Below, one piece after another: positions 44,323 through 53,456 of a DNA stretch of 64,000 nt. The stretch spans positions 1 to 64,000 of the forward strand of contig JBQLZQ010000089.1 in NCBI GenBank assembly GCA_052168355.1, written 5' to 3'. The notes under the pieces were generated by a model. The model saw only the letters and a program-made list of their open reading frames with translations, made no database searches and was not told where the DNA came from. This DNA is from JBQLZQ01 sp052168355. GTDB taxonomy: Bacteria > Pseudomonadota > Alphaproteobacteria > DSM-16000 > Inquilinaceae. A program made the position numbers and the translations under genes. Every line of letters begins with the position of its first letter. Position 1 is the first letter of the stretch.

Positions 44323-45804
44323 ATGTTTATCGGTCTGGATCTCGGTACATCGGCGGTCAAGGCGGTGCTGGTCGACGACGATCAGAACGTGGTCGATCAG
44401 GCCAGCGCCCCGCTGACCGTATCGCGCCCGCACCCGCTGTGGTCGGAACAGGATCCCGACCATTGGTGGACGGCGACCGACGCCGCCATGGCCGAAATCC
44501 GATCGCGACAGTCGCGGGCCTTGAGCGCCGTTCGGGGCATCGGCCTGTCGGGACAGATGCACGGGGCCACCCTGCTGGACGGGCAGGATCGGGTGCTGCG
44601 TCCGGCCATTCTGTGGAACGACGGCCGCAGCGGCGCCGAATGCGCCGAGCTGGAGCGGCGGGAGCCGCGATCGCGCCGGATCACCGGCAACCTGGCCATG
44701 CCCGGCTTTACGGCACCGAAGCTGCTGTGGGTCGCGGCGCATGAGCCCGACGTCTTCAGGCGGACCGCCCGGGTGTTGCTGCCCAAGGACTATGTCCGTC
44801 TGCGCATGACGGGAGCCTACGCCTCCGACATGTCGGACAGTGCCGGCACCCTTTGGCTTGACGTGGCGGAACGGCGCTGGTCGGCGGAGATGGTCGAAGC
44901 GACGGGACTGACCCTGGGCGCCATGCCGGAACTGTTCGAGGGATCGGAGCCGACCGGAACGCTGCTGCCCGTCGTCGCGGACCGCTGGGGCGTGCCCCAC
45001 GACGCCGTGGTGGCCGGCGGCGGTGGCGACAACGCGGCCGGCGCCGTTGGCGTGGGCGTTATTGCGCCGGGCGCGGCGTTCCTCTCCCTTGGAACATCGG
45101 GCGTGCTGTTCGCCGCCAACGACGGGTACGCGCCGAACTTCGAGCAGGCGGTCCACACCTTTTGCCACTGCCTGCCCCGGACCTGGCATCAGATGTCGGT
45201 TATCCTCAGCGCCGCGTCGAGCCTGTCCTGGCTGGTTCAGGCCACCGGGGCGGCGGACGAGGCGACGCTGCTGGCCGAAGCGGAGGCCGCCGCCGATCGC
45301 GATCCGGGCCGCCTTTTGTTCCTGCCCTATCTGTCGGGCGAACGCACCCCTCACAACGACCCCAACGCCATGGGGGTCTTTTTCGGCCTTGGCCACGGCA
45401 CCGACCGGGCCGATCTGACCCGCGCCGTTCTGGAAGGCGTGGCCTTCGCCTTCGCCGACGGGCTTGCCGCCCTGACCGCGGCCGGCACCAGGATCGACGT
45501 TCTCTCGGTCATCGGCGGCGGCGCGCGCTCGTCCTTTTGGGGCCGGATCCTGGCCGCCGCGCTCGATCGCACCCTGACCTATCATTCGGGCGGCGAAATC
45601 GGCCCCGCCTTCGGTGCGGCCCGTCTGGCGCGGCTGGCGGCGATCGGGGAGGACCCGGCCGCCATCTGCCTGCCGCCGCCGGTGGCCGGCACCGCGGTTC
45701 CCGACCCCGCCCTAAGGGACGGCCTGGCCCGGCGTTGGCGGGCCTACCGCGCCCTTTATCAGACCCTTAAGCCCGTCTTTACAGAGGACTCAGCACAGCC
45801 ATGA
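44323..45804 (+). CDS. xylB: Xylulokinase
   Basis: A 493-residue FGGY kinase of XylB type that phosphorylates D-xylulose to D-xylulose-5-phosphate. Motifs are FIGLDLGTSAVKAVLVDD, the substrate-site GLSGQMHGATLLD, PKDYVRLRMTG and the C-terminal VIGGGARSSFWGRILA. The length is normal. ATG 44323 has GGGGAAAGGA upstream. The xylA start overlaps its stop in an ATGA, so the two are coupled. No xylose transporter or regulator is adjacent. Confidence 0.96.
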   Translation: MFIGLDLGTSAVKAVLVDDDQNVVDQASAPLTVSRPHPLWSEQDPDHWWTATDAAMAEIRSRQSRALSAVRGIGLSGQMHGATLLDGQDRVLRPAILWNDGRSGAECAELERREPRSRRITGNLAMPGFTAPKLLWVAAHEPDVFRRTARVLLPKDYVRLRMTGAYASDMSDSAGTLWLDVAERRWSAEMVEATGLTLGAMPELFEGSEPTGTLLPVVADRWGVPHDAVVAGGGGDNAAGAVGVGVIAPGAAFLSLGTSGVLFAANDGYAPNFEQAVHTFCHCLPRTWHQMSVILSAASSLSWLVQATGAADEATLLAEAEAAADRDPGRLLFLPYLSGERTPHNDPNAMGVFFGLGHGTDRADLTRAVLEGVAFAFADGLAALTAAGTRIDVLSVIGGGARSSFWGRILAAALDRTLTYHSGGEIGPAFGAARLARLAAIGEDPAAICLPPPVAGTAVPDPALRDGLARRWRAYRALYQTLKPVFTEDSAQP

Positions 45805-47114
45805 CAGCTCCCTATTTCGCCAGCGTCGACAAGATCCCGTTCAAGGGCCCGGACAGCACCGACCCGCTGGCGTTTCGTTTCTACGAGCCGGACCGCATGG
45901 TCATGGGCAAGCGGATGGAAGACCAGTTGCGGGTCGCCGTCTGCTATTGGCACAGCTTCTGCTGGCCGGGCGCCGACATGTTCGGCGGCGGCACCTTTGC
46001 CCGACCGTGGCAAGCGGCCGACGATTTGGATCATGCGGAGGCCAAGCTGGCCGTGGCGTTCGAGTTCTTCGAAAAACTGGGTCAGCCGTTCTTCTGTTTT
46101 CACGATGTCGACGTGGCGCCGGAAGGACGCGGGCTGGCCGACTTCAACCGCAACCTCGACCACATCGCCGGGCTGATGGAAGGATATATGGAGCGGACCG
46201 GGGTGCGCCTGCTGTGGGGGACGGCCAACCTGTTTTCCCACCCGCGCTACATGGCGGGGGCGGCGACCAATCCGGATCCCGAGGTGTTCGCCTACGCCGC
46301 CGGCCAGGTGCGCCACATTCTGGAAACGACCCACCGGCTGGGCGGCGCCAACTATGTTTTGTGGGGCGGTCGCGAAGGCTATGAAACCCTTCTCAACACC
46401 GACATGAAGCGGGAGGCCGATCAGCTTGGCCGGTTCCTGACCATGGTCGTCGAGCACAAGCACCAAATCGGGTTCGACGGCACCATCCTGATCGAACCGA
46501 AGCCGTGCGAACCGACCAAGCACCAGTACGACTACGACAGCGCCACGGTCCACGCCTTTCTTCAGGCCCACGGGCTAGAAAAGGAGGTCAAGCTCAACAT
46601 CGAGGTCAACCACGCCACCCTGGCCGGCCACACCTACGAGCACGAGATCTGCTACGCCATCGCCAACGACCTGTTCGGCAGTTTCGACATCAATCGGGGG
46701 GATCCGCAGAACGGCTGGGATACAGACCAGTTTCCCAACGATCCGAAAGAAGCGGCGCTGGCGCTCTATCACGTTCTCCGCGCCGGTGGTTTTACCACCG
46801 GCGGGTTCAACTTCGACGCCAAGGTCCGGCGCCAGTCGATCGACCCGGACGATCTGTTCCACGCCCATATCGGGGGCATGGACACCCTGGCCCGCGGCTT
46901 GCTGGCGGCCGAGCGCATGATCGCCGACGGCGCGCTGGCCGGTTTCGTCGACCAGCGCTACGCCGGATGGACCAAGGGGCTGGGCGCCGATATCCTGGCC
47001 GGCAAGCTGGGCCTGGGTGCCTTGGCCGACCACGCGCTGTCCCGCGATCTTGACCCGCAACCCCGGTCCGGGCGGCAGGAAATGCTGGAAAACCTGGTCA
47101 ACCGCTACGTCTGA
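45801..47114 (+). CDS. xylA: Xylose isomerase
   Basis: A 437-residue class II xylose isomerase that converts D-xylose to D-xylulose. The signature motifs FCFHDVDVAPEG with the catalytic His, LLWGTANLFSHPR, the metal-binding EPKPCEPTKHQYD and NIEVNHATLAGH are intact, and GSFDINRGDPQNGWDTDQFP carries further metal ligands. The N-terminal FYEPDRMVMGKRMEDQLR is typical. It ends the xylBA transcript, with a hairpin 17 bases after the stop. Confidence 0.97.
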   Translation: MTAPYFASVDKIPFKGPDSTDPLAFRFYEPDRMVMGKRMEDQLRVAVCYWHSFCWPGADMFGGGTFARPWQAADDLDHAEAKLAVAFEFFEKLGQPFFCFHDVDVAPEGRGLADFNRNLDHIAGLMEGYMERTGVRLLWGTANLFSHPRYMAGAATNPDPEVFAYAAGQVRHILETTHRLGGANYVLWGGREGYETLLNTDMKREADQLGRFLTMVVEHKHQIGFDGTILIEPKPCEPTKHQYDYDSATVHAFLQAHGLEKEVKLNIEVNHATLAGHTYEHEICYAIANDLFGSFDINRGDPQNGWDTDQFPNDPKEAALALYHVLRAGGFTTGGFNFDAKVRRQSIDPDDLFHAHIGGMDTLARGLLAAERMIADGALAGFVDQRYAGWTKGLGADILAGKLGLGALADHALSRDLDPQPRSGRQEMLENLVNRYV

Positions 47115-47130
47115 TCGGTGGTGGAGGGAG

Positions 47131-47153
47131 GGCCGCAAGTTTGGCTTGTGGCC
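47131..47153. terminator. Hairpin after xylA
   Basis: GGCCGCAAG (47131-47139) pairs with CTTGTGGCC (47145-47153) around the loop TTTGG, giving a 9-bp stem with one G-T wobble. No T-run follows, so it would be a weak intrinsic terminator or a transcript-end stabiliser. The rest of the gap to livH (47154-47365) holds AT-rich bases near 47190-47210 that may be the liv promoter, and a 13-codon open frame at 47242-47283 with no sign of function. Confidence 0.4.
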
Positions 47154-47365
47154 CGTCGGGCGTCATCCTATCGTGACGGCCATTGTCCCGATTCAATTTT
47201 TCCAATCATGGAGTGAGACGCTCGACGCGACGAAAACGGGAATGAACGAAACCATGAGAATCCGGCACAAAGCCGGCCGCTAGGTCAGAGACGGGGCTTC
47301 GAGAAACAGGGACGGGCAGGGGCGGCCGAAGTATCGGCGACCTTGCCCCATATCGGAACACTCCT

Positions 47366-48286
47366 ATGGAATACTTCCTCCAGCAGTTGATCAACGGGCT
47401 GACCCTCGGCGCGGTCTATGGGCTGATCGCCATCGGCTACACCATGGTCTACGGCATCATCGGCATGATCAATTTCGCTCATGGCGACATCTTCATGATC
47501 GGCGCCTTTATCTCGCTGATGGCGTTTCTGGTGCTGGGGCTGGTCGGGATCACCTGGGTTCCGCTGGCGATCATCATCGTGCTGATCGTGGCCATGCTGC
47601 TGACCAGCGTCTATGGCTGGACGGTGGAGCGGCTGGCCTACCGACCGTTGCGCGGGTCGTTCCGGCTGGCGCCGCTCATCTCGGCGCTGGGCATGTCGAT
47701 CTTCCTGCAGAACTACGTGCAGATCCTGCAGGGCGCGCGGGTCAAGCCGTTGCCGCCGGTGGTCCAGGGCGGTTTCGACCTGACGACTGGCGCCGACGAC
47801 GGGTTCGCCGTGACTCTCAGCTACATGCAGATCCTGATCGTGGTGCTGACGCTGGTTCTCATGGCGGGGTTCACCTACCTGATCACGCGCACGTCCCTGG
47901 GCCGCCAGCAGCGGGCCTGCGAACAGGACAAGACGATGGCCGCGCTGATCGGCGTCGATGTGGACCGGACCATCTCCATCACCTTCGTGCTGGGCGCCGC
48001 CCTGGCCGCCGTCGCCGGGCTGATCTTCACCATGCAGTACGGCGTGGTCCATTTCTACATCGGGTTCCTGGCCGGGATTAAGGCGTTTACCGCCGCCGTT
48101 CTGGGCGGTATCGGGTCCCTGCCGGGCGCCATGCTGGGCGGTCTTCTGATCGGACTGATCGAGGCGTTCTGGTCGGGGTATTTCACGGTGGAGTACAAGG
48201 ACGTGGCGGCCTTCGGCATCCTGGTCATGGTCTTGATCTTTAGACCCAGCGGTCTGTTGGGCCGACCCGAGATCGAAAAGGTCTGA
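47366..48286 (+). CDS. livH: Branched-chain amino acid ABC transporter permease LivH
   Basis: A 306-residue permease with eight or so helices and the LivH signatures INGLTLGAVYGLIAIGYTMVYG at the start (first 20 residues typical), INFAHGDIFMIGAF, and AFTAAVLGGIGSLPGAMLGG near the end, which contains the ATPase-coupling EAA-like loop. It begins the cluster livH, livM, livG, livF, small membrane protein, livK. The system imports leucine, isoleucine, valine or related amino acids; exact specificity is unknown. Confidence 0.95.
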   Translation: MEYFLQQLINGLTLGAVYGLIAIGYTMVYGIIGMINFAHGDIFMIGAFISLMAFLVLGLVGITWVPLAIIIVLIVAMLLTSVYGWTVERLAYRPLRGSFRLAPLISALGMSIFLQNYVQILQGARVKPLPPVVQGGFDLTTGADDGFAVTLSYMQILIVVLTLVLMAGFTYLITRTSLGRQQRACEQDKTMAALIGVDVDRTISITFVLGAALAAVAGLIFTMQYGVVHFYIGFLAGIKAFTAAVLGGIGSLPGAMLGGLLIGLIEAFWSGYFTVEYKDVAAFGILVMVLIFRPSGLLGRPEIEKV

Positions 48287-48291
48287 ACCAC

Positions 48292-49794
48292 GTGTCCACA
48301 GCCATGCAATCGTCGTCCGCCGCCGGTCGATCCATCGACTGGCCGGCCATCCTCAAGGAAAGCGCGCTGGCCGCCCTGATCGCGCTGCTTCTGACCATCG
48401 CCATGGTCGGGCTGCGCACGGTGCCGGGGCCGGGCGGGCAGCTTGCCGTCGAAACGCGGTTCGCCGACGTGGCCCTGGCCGTGCTTCTGGTCTTTGTCGG
48501 CCGGATCGGGCTGGCCCTGACGCGCGAGGGCATGCCTTTGCCCGTCTTGATCGCGGGCGCGGCGGTGGCCGTGGTTGGCCTGTTTCTTCCGGTTGGCGGT
48601 GACGTCTTTAAGGTCATTATCGTCTCCGGCGGCGCCATCCTGGCGCTGCGCGCCGCCTGGACGCTGTGGCGCGGGCGGGGCCTGATCGCCGATCGGGAAC
48701 TGCGCGAACGGTCGATGGACCGGATGGCGGCGCGCATCCAACGGGTCACGTTCTATGTCGGCCCGGTCGCCATCCTGCTGGCCATCGCCCTGCCCTTTAT
48801 GCCCTTCGCCAACCGCTACGTGGTCGACATCTCCACATTGGTGCTGACCTACATCATGCTGGGCTGGGGGCTGAACATCATCGTCGGTCTGGCTGGCCTG
48901 CTTGACCTCGGCTATGTCGCCTTCTACGCCGTGGGGGCCTATTCCTATGCCCTGCTGGCGACCTATTTCGACTGGAGCTTCTGGGTCTGCCTGCCCTTAG
49001 CCGGTGTGTTCGCGGCGGCCGCCGGTCTGATCCTGGGCTTTCCTGTCTTGCGTCTGCGCGGCGACTATTTCGCCATCGTCACGCTGGGATTCGGCGAAAT
49101 CATCCGGGTTATACTACTGAATTGGTACAGCTTCACCGGCGGACCGGACGGCATTTCCGGCATCCCGCGCCCGTCCTTTTTCGGCATTGCCGAGTTCACC
49201 CGGCGGCCGGACGAGGGGCAGACCGCTTTCCACGAGCTGTTCGGCATCGATTTCGACAACATGCACCGGGTGATTTTCCTCTACTATCTGATCCTGGCCC
49301 TGGCCCTGATCGTCAACGCCTTCTCCCTGCGCATCCGCAAGCTGCCGATCGGGCGGTCCTGGGAGGCCCTGCGCGAGGACGATATCGCCTGTCAGTCCCT
49401 GGGCATCAACCGCCGCAATATCAAGCTGGCCGCCTTTACCATCAGTGCCATGTTCGGCGGGTTCGCCGGTTCGTTCTTCGCCACCCGCCAGGGCTTCATC
49501 AGTCCGGAAAGCTTCACCTTTATCGAATCGGCCATCATCCTGGCCATCGTCGTGCTGGGCGGCATGGGCAGCCAGGCCGGCGTCGTGCTGGCGGCGATCC
49601 TGGTGATTGGCCTGCCCGAGGTGTTCCGCGAGATCGAGCAATACCGCATGCTGGCGTTCGGCGGGGCGATGGTGCTGATCATGGTCTGGCGGCCGCGCGG
49701 CCTTTTGGCCCACCGAGATCCCACCATCTTTCTTCATGGCCGCAAACAGGCCCTGGCGGCCCGGTCCGAGGCACAGGAGGCGTCGGCCACATGA
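48292..49794 (+). CDS. livM: Branched-chain amino acid ABC transporter permease LivM
   Basis: A 500-residue LivM permease. The conserved core (about residues 170-480) has YIMLGWGLNIIVGLAGLLDL, YVAFYAVGAYSYALL, GDYFAIVTLGFGEIIRVIL and GGMGSQAGVVLAAI. The first 160 residues are a membrane extension found in several alphaproteobacterial LivM proteins, so it is longer than the E. coli form. The start is GTG at 48292. Its stop overlaps the livG start in an ATGA. Confidence 0.95.
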   Translation: MSTAMQSSSAAGRSIDWPAILKESALAALIALLLTIAMVGLRTVPGPGGQLAVETRFADVALAVLLVFVGRIGLALTREGMPLPVLIAGAAVAVVGLFLPVGGDVFKVIIVSGGAILALRAAWTLWRGRGLIADRELRERSMDRMAARIQRVTFYVGPVAILLAIALPFMPFANRYVVDISTLVLTYIMLGWGLNIIVGLAGLLDLGYVAFYAVGAYSYALLATYFDWSFWVCLPLAGVFAAAAGLILGFPVLRLRGDYFAIVTLGFGEIIRVILLNWYSFTGGPDGISGIPRPSFFGIAEFTRRPDEGQTAFHELFGIDFDNMHRVIFLYYLILALALIVNAFSLRIRKLPIGRSWEALREDDIACQSLGINRRNIKLAAFTISAMFGGFAGSFFATRQGFISPESFTFIESAIILAIVVLGGMGSQAGVVLAAILVIGLPEVFREIEQYRMLAFGGAMVLIMVWRPRGLLAHRDPTIFLHGRKQALAARSEAQEASAT

Positions 49795-50651
49795 CGCCAT
49801 CGGCCGAGCCGTTGCTGCGGGTGGAGCGGCTGACCATGCGGTTTGGCGGTCTTGTCGCCATCGACGCCGTGTCGTTCGATGCCATTCCAGGTGCCATCAC
49901 CGCCATCATCGGACCGAACGGGGCGGGCAAGACGACGGTCTTCAATTGCCTGACCGGCTTCTACAAGCCGACCGAGGGTCGGCTGTCGCTGCGCCGCGAC
50001 GGCACCGAATACCTGCTGGAGCGGATGGAGGGGCACCATATCGCCCAGCGCGCGGGGGTCGCCCGCACCTTCCAGAACATCCGTCTGTTTCAGGCCATGA
50101 GCGTGCTGGAGAACCTTCTCGTGGCCCAGCACAACCGGCTGATGCGCGCGTCGGGGTTCAGCGTGCTGGGGCTGGTCGGCGCGCCATCCTTCCGCAAGGC
50201 GGAGGCCGAGGCCGTGGATCTGGCCCGGTACTGGCTGGACAAGGTGGACCTCACGGACCACGCCGACATCGATGCCGGCAATCTGCCTTACGGTGACCAG
50301 CGCCGGCTGGAAATCGCGCGGGCCATGTGCACGCGGCCCACGATGCTGTGCCTGGACGAGCCGGCGGCCGGTCTCAACCCCCGCGAGACCGCCAAACTGA
50401 ACGAGCTGATTCTGTCGATCCGCGACGAACACGGCACCGCCGTCCTGCTCATCGAGCACGACATGAGCGTGGTCATGCGGATCTCCGATCATGTCGTTGT
50501 CCTGGACTACGGCAAGAAGATCGCCGACGGCGCGCCGGAGCAGGTGCGCAGCGACCCGGCGGTGATCCGCGCCTATCTGGGCGAGGAGGAAGACGAGGAA
50601 CTGCCGCCTGAGGTCGTCGCCGACCTCGCGCCGGACGGGGGGCGGGCCTGA
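49791..50651 (+). CDS. livG: Branched-chain amino acid ABC transporter ATPase LivG
   Basis: A 286-residue ATPase: Walker A GPNGAGKTT, the LivG-type Q-loop GVARTFQNIRLFQAMSVLEN, signature LPYGDQRRLEIARA in place of the usual LSGGQ, Walker B MLCLDEPAAGLNP and switch His in LIEHDM. The C-terminus ends in an acidic tail. ATG 49791 overlaps livM by 4 bases, and the stop shares one base with the livF start. Confidence 0.96.
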   Translation: MTPSAEPLLRVERLTMRFGGLVAIDAVSFDAIPGAITAIIGPNGAGKTTVFNCLTGFYKPTEGRLSLRRDGTEYLLERMEGHHIAQRAGVARTFQNIRLFQAMSVLENLLVAQHNRLMRASGFSVLGLVGAPSFRKAEAEAVDLARYWLDKVDLTDHADIDAGNLPYGDQRRLEIARAMCTRPTMLCLDEPAAGLNPRETAKLNELILSIRDEHGTAVLLIEHDMSVVMRISDHVVVLDYGKKIADGAPEQVRSDPAVIRAYLGEEEDEELPPEVVADLAPDGGRA

Positions 50652-51361
50652 TGCTGTCTGTTCAGGGCGTACGGACCTTTTACGGGTCCATCGAGGCGCT
50701 GCGCGGCGTCGATCTGGAGGTCAACGAGGGCGAGATCGTGACCTTGATCGGGGCCAACGGCGCCGGAAAATCGACCCTGCTGATGACCATCTGCGCCAAC
50801 CCCCAGGCACGACACGGCGCCGTGCGGTTCGAGGGCGAAGAAATCACCCGCACGCCAACCTACCGCATCATCCGCAAGGGTATCGCCCATTCGCCGGAGG
50901 GGCGACGCATCTTTGCCCGGATGTCGGTCATGGAAAACCTGCAAATGGGCGGGCTGACGTCCGACCCCACCCATTTCCAGTCGGATCTGGACCGTGTTCT
51001 GGCCTTGTTCCCGCGCCTGGCGGAACGGCGGCATCAGCGCGGGGGCACGCTGTCGGGCGGCGAACAGCAGATGCTGGCCATTGGCCGGGCGCTGATGAGC
51101 CGGCCGCGCCTGCTGCTGCTCGACGAACCGTCGCTGGGCCTGGCGCCTCTGATCGTCAAACAGATCTTCGAGGTCATCCGGGAGATCAACGAGAGTCAGA
51201 GGGTCACGGTCTTTCTGGTCGAACAGAATGCCTATCATGCCTTGAAGCTGGCTCATCGCGGGTACGTCATGGTCAACGGCGTCGTCACCATGGCCGGAAC
51301 GGGCGCGGAGTTGCTGGCCAATCCAGAGGTTCGGACCGCCTATCTCGAAGGCGGTCATTGA
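50651..51361 (+). CDS. livF: Branched-chain amino acid ABC transporter ATPase LivF
   Basis: A 236-residue ATPase with Walker A GANGAGKST, HSPEGRRIFARMSVMENL typical of LivF, signature LSGGEQQMLAIGRALM, Walker B LLLLDEPSLGLAP and the switch region FLVEQNAYHAL. It pairs with LivG to energise the LivHM channel. It is followed after 31 bases by the small membrane protein gene. Confidence 0.96.
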   Translation: MLSVQGVRTFYGSIEALRGVDLEVNEGEIVTLIGANGAGKSTLLMTICANPQARHGAVRFEGEEITRTPTYRIIRKGIAHSPEGRRIFARMSVMENLQMGGLTSDPTHFQSDLDRVLALFPRLAERRHQRGGTLSGGEQQMLAIGRALMSRPRLLLLDEPSLGLAPLIVKQIFEVIREINESQRVTVFLVEQNAYHALKLAHRGYVMVNGVVTMAGTGAELLANPEVRTAYLEGGH

Positions 51362-51392
51362 TCGTGCCGGTGGGGTTGTAAGGGAGATCGAA

Positions 51393-51740
51393 ATGGAAAG
51401 CCTGCTCGGCACGTCTGTCCCCGTCTTTATTGGCGTGACCGTGGTTCTGATGGGTTTTGCCGCCTTCATGACCGGCCAGGCCATGGCCAATGGCTGGCAG
51501 CCCATGTGGAAATGCATTCCCTATGCTTTGTTGCTGACCTGCGGAGACCGGTTTCTGGTATTCGCGCTGTTTGGCGGCGAACTGCTTTCGGTCACCGGGT
51601 ATGTCATCGACTTCATCGTGCTGGCCGCCATCAGCCTGGCCGCTTATCGGGCAACCCTGGCGCGCAAGATGGCATCCCAGTACCCGTGGCTGTATCAGCG
51701 CCAGGGGCTGTTCGGCTGGACCAAAAAGGCTTCTGGTTAG
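51393..51740 (+). CDS. Small membrane protein of the liv operon (DUF6867-like)
   Basis: A 115-residue protein with about three hydrophobic segments (residues 9-31, 40-58 and 65-84) and a basic C-terminus with YPWLYQRQGLFGWTKK. From memory this matches a small family (DUF6867) found next to liv genes in alphaproteobacteria; it has no known function. ATG 51393 has AAGGGAG upstream. Its place between livF and livK suggests a role with the transporter, but nothing in the sequence proves it. Confidence 0.75.
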   Translation: MESLLGTSVPVFIGVTVVLMGFAAFMTGQAMANGWQPMWKCIPYALLLTCGDRFLVFALFGGELLSVTGYVIDFIVLAAISLAAYRATLARKMASQYPWLYQRQGLFGWTKKASG

Positions 51741-51976
51741 GGAATGTGACAAACGGTTTCAATGGTTTGGGGAAAGGGAGAATTTGCGGTTTTCCGTAGC
51801 CGTGCTAGTCTATACCCAAGCTTGGAAGGGTTTGGCCGCTTGCCCATGAACGGCGGCTCACGATCGTTCCGGCACATCGCCGCCAACTTGGTTTCCTCCC
51901 CATGGCGATCAATGGCGGGTGGTGGACGCTAAGCGATGTATCATGAAACGCTCATGCAGCAGGGAGCTCACTTCAC

Positions 51977-53080
51977 ATGAAAACACTGACCTTTACCATG
52001 GCCGTTTCGGCCGCCGCGCTGATGATGGCCACGGCCGCTCAGGCGGAAATCGTGATCGCAACAGCCGGCCCGATGACCGGCCAATACGCCTCCTTCGGCG
52101 CCCAGATGAAGGCCGGCGCCGAAGCCGCCGTCGCGGATATCAACGAGGCCGGCGGCGTATTGGGCGAGGAATTGGTCCTCAGGATCGGCGACGATGCCTG
52201 CGATCCGCGGCAGGCCGTGTCCGTCGCCAACCAGATGGTCAATGAAGGCGTCGTCTTCATGGCCGGCCATTTCTGTTCGGGTTCCTCGATCCCGGCCAGC
52301 CAGGTCTATACCGAAGAGGGCATTCTCCAGATCTCGCCGGCATCGACCAACCCGGCCCTGACTGACGAGGGCGGCGACAACGTGTTCCGCGTCTGTGGCC
52401 GTGATGACCAGCAGGGTCAGATCGCCGCTGAGTATTTGGCCGCCACCTATGGCGATAGGCGGATAGCGATCGTTCACGACAAGACCGCCTACGGGAAGGG
52501 TTTGGCCGACGCCACTCAGGCGGCGCTCAACGAGGCCGGCGTGACCGAGGCGCTGTACGAGGCCTATACAGCCGGTGAGAGCGACTATTCCGCCTTGGTA
52601 TCCAAGCTGAAGCAGGAGAACATCGACGTCCTATATGTCGGCGGGTACCACACCGAGGCTGGCCTGATGGCCCGCCAAATGCGCGAGCAGGGCATGGACA
52701 CTCAACTGATCTCCGGCGATGCGCTGGTCACGGACGAGTTCTGGGCGATCACCGGTGACGCCGGCGATGGCACGCTGATGACCTTCGGTCCCGACCCACG
52801 GAAGTTCGAGCAGGCGGCCGAGGTGGTTGAGGCGTTCCGGGCCGAAGGGACGGAGCCCGAAGGATACACCCTTTACACCTACGCCGCCGTCCAGGTCTTC
52901 GCTCAAGCGGCTGAAGCCGCCGGATCGACCGACCTCGACGCTGTCATCGAAACGTTGCATAGCACCACATTCGATACCGTGCTGGGTGAAATCTCCTTCG
53001 ACGAGAAGGGCGATGTCATGCAGCCGGCCTATGTCTGGTACCAGTGGAGCAACGGCACCTATGCCGAGGTCGAAGGCTGA
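51977..53080 (+). CDS. livK: Branched-chain amino acid ABC transporter substrate-binding protein LivK
   Basis: A 367-residue periplasmic receptor with a signal peptide (residues 1-23, ending TAAQA). The Leu/Ile/Val-binding family patterns are ATAGPMTGQYASFGAQMKAG, FMAGHFCSGSSIPASQVY and the ligand-site SPASTNPALTD, then YGDRRIAIVHDKTAYGKGLA. It is separated from the rest of the liv genes by 236 non-coding bases, so it may have its own promoter for higher expression. A strong terminator follows. Confidence 0.95.
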   Translation: MKTLTFTMAVSAAALMMATAAQAEIVIATAGPMTGQYASFGAQMKAGAEAAVADINEAGGVLGEELVLRIGDDACDPRQAVSVANQMVNEGVVFMAGHFCSGSSIPASQVYTEEGILQISPASTNPALTDEGGDNVFRVCGRDDQQGQIAAEYLAATYGDRRIAIVHDKTAYGKGLADATQAALNEAGVTEALYEAYTAGESDYSALVSKLKQENIDVLYVGGYHTEAGLMARQMREQGMDTQLISGDALVTDEFWAITGDAGDGTLMTFGPDPRKFEQAAEVVEAFRAEGTEPEGYTLYTYAAVQVFAQAAEAAGSTDLDAVIETLHSTTFDTVLGEISFDEKGDVMQPAYVWYQWSNGTYAEVEG

Positions 53081-53142
53081 CCTCGGCCCTTGTGATCGGG
53101 AGCGTTCGAGAGAAGAGCGCTCTCACCCAAGCGATCCCAATA

Positions 53143-53172
53143 CCCCCCGCTTTTTGCGGGGGGTTCTTTTTT
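53143..53172 (+). terminator. Rho-independent terminator of livK
   Basis: A perfect 8-bp stem, CCCCCCGC (53143-53150) and GCGGGGGG (53156-53163), closes a TTTTT loop and is followed by TTCTTTTTT. It lies 62 bases after the livK stop. It is the clearest intrinsic terminator in the window. Confidence 0.93.
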
Positions 53173-53456
53173 GGATCGCCCACCGACCCTCCGGGCCGAC
53201 GGCATTTGACCATGTTACGCCTTCCGTCTCCGATAGGACTTGGCAGGCCGATCCATTCTTTGATATGGCGGGGCCGTCCCATGCCGACGGGTGTAAGTGT
53301 GGCGATGGTTATGGATCTTAAAGGCTTGCGCCCTAGTATTGCCCAATAGTCGTGGGACCTCTCGGGCGAGCCGGGGTTGGCTTCTTCGGCAACACCTTTT
53401 CGAAGGTTCGCGTTTTTTTTCAGATCCGCAATTGCGAAGCCGTTTGAGGACCGATC
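53173..53456. other. Non-coding gap before glgP
   Basis: This is the second part of the longest gene-free stretch (53081-53456). A T8 run lies at 53413-53420 and a GAGGA ribosome-binding site for glgP at 53446-53450. A short open frame from the ATG at 53212 shows no recognisable family. I see no RNA gene, repeat or strong promoter. Confidence 0.5.

Noticed and set aside
47242..47283. Thirteen-codon open frame upstream of livH
   Set aside because: It has no run of branched-chain amino acid codons, no clear ribosome-binding site and no terminator/antiterminator pair, so a leader-peptide role is not supported.
51741..51976. Promoter candidates upstream of livK
   Set aside because: TTGCGG and TCTATA-like hexamers can be found but the spacing and match are poor, so no specific promoter is called.
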